Source of the DNA: Luteibacter anthropi | GTDB lineage: Bacteria; Pseudomonadota; Gammaproteobacteria; Xanthomonadales; Rhodanobacteraceae | Direction of reading: 5' to 3' | Length of the DNA: 64,000 bases | NCBI RefSeq assembly: GCF_011759365.1 | Contig: NZ_JAARLZ010000002.1 | Location: forward strand, 434,001 to 498,000 | Shown: positions 63,950-64,000 of the stretch, piece by piece | How positions within the stretch are numbered: position 1 is the first letter of the stretch | Layout: every line of letters begins with the position of its first letter | Position numbers and translations under genes: made by a program | Notes under the pieces: generated by a model | The model's database searches: none | What the model saw: the letters and a program-made list of their open reading frames with translations, nothing else | What the model was told of the DNA's origin: nothing

Positions 63950-64000
63950 ATGAACGCCCCCCTCGAAGCGACCGAAACGACCCTCCACGACCAGGTACGG
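63950..64000 (+). CDS. Start of a gene cut by the window edge
   Basis: An ATG opens 17 codons reading MNAPLEATETTLHDQVR to the window end. TATACT at 63938 could be a -10 element just before it. Too short to identify. Confidence 0.4.
   Translation, partial: MNAPLEATETTLHDQVR

Overview
The window looks like chromosomal DNA of a high-G+C gammaproteobacterium of the Xanthomonadales, most likely Rhodanobacteraceae (a Luteibacter/Dyella-type genome). This rests on the gene order rlmN-pilF-rodZ-yfgM-bamB-der, on guaB-guaA, on a PsrA-like regulator beside a fadB/fadA pair, and on a family-specific GTAGGAGCGCGC repeat dispersed between genes. The genus is an inference. No rRNA, tRNA or CRISPR array was seen.

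Layout. 1-6.8 kb: galactose mutarotase (cut by the window edge), SDR oxidoreductase with a divergent AraC regulator, a secreted parallel beta-helix protein, a MerR regulator facing a periplasmic alpha/beta hydrolase across a MerR-type promoter, and a small P-loop kinase-like protein. 6.8-21.6 kb: an accessory island inserted next to the 3' end of guaA. It carries (A) a two-gene unit of a 589-aa protein with an R-x4-H (HEPN-like) motif and a PIN-like protein; (B) a five-gene unit of two PD-(D/E)XK-like proteins, a Lit-type HExxH metalloprotease, a GIY-YIG-like protein with a zinc ribbon and a HEPN-like protein; a Tn4371-type conjugation remnant (trbG fragment, trbI, DUF2274); an orphan Cys-rich membrane protein; and (C) a three-gene unit of PIN-like protein, a second Lit-type protease and a PD-(D/E)XK-like protein. 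No integrase is left. 21.6-34.4 kb: core genes guaA, guaB, folD, a GNAT, a rhodanese-MoeB fusion, der, bamB, yfgM, rodZ, pilF, rlmN and ndk. 34.6-39 kb: fatty-acid beta-oxidation (PsrA-like regulator, fadB-like, fadA). 39-47.1 kb: MBL hydrolase, FAD oxidoreductase, 3-hydroxyanthranilate dioxygenase, Nudix, an outer-membrane protein and two amino-acid permeases. 47-53 kb: HiPIP, methionine salvage (mtnB-mtnD-mtnC, omega-amidase, aminotransferase) with a caspase-like C13 peptidase between the two arms. 53-64 kb: LysR/azoreductase, a metallothionein, the mrfA/mrfB-type DNA repair pair, small lipoproteins and two L,D-transpeptidases.

The most unusual content is the island. The same recipe, a Lit-family protease next to PD-(D/E)XK-like and RNase-like genes, appears twice in different gene orders and on opposite strands. 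Lit of E. coli is an abortive-infection protease that cleaves EF-Tu, so units B and C are candidate multi-gene anti-phage systems in which proteolysis is coupled to nucleic-acid cleavage. This is inference from motifs and context; no function has been shown. A second notable thread is the dispersed repeat family, which supplies the stop codon of folD and sits in frame inside the mrfB-like gene.
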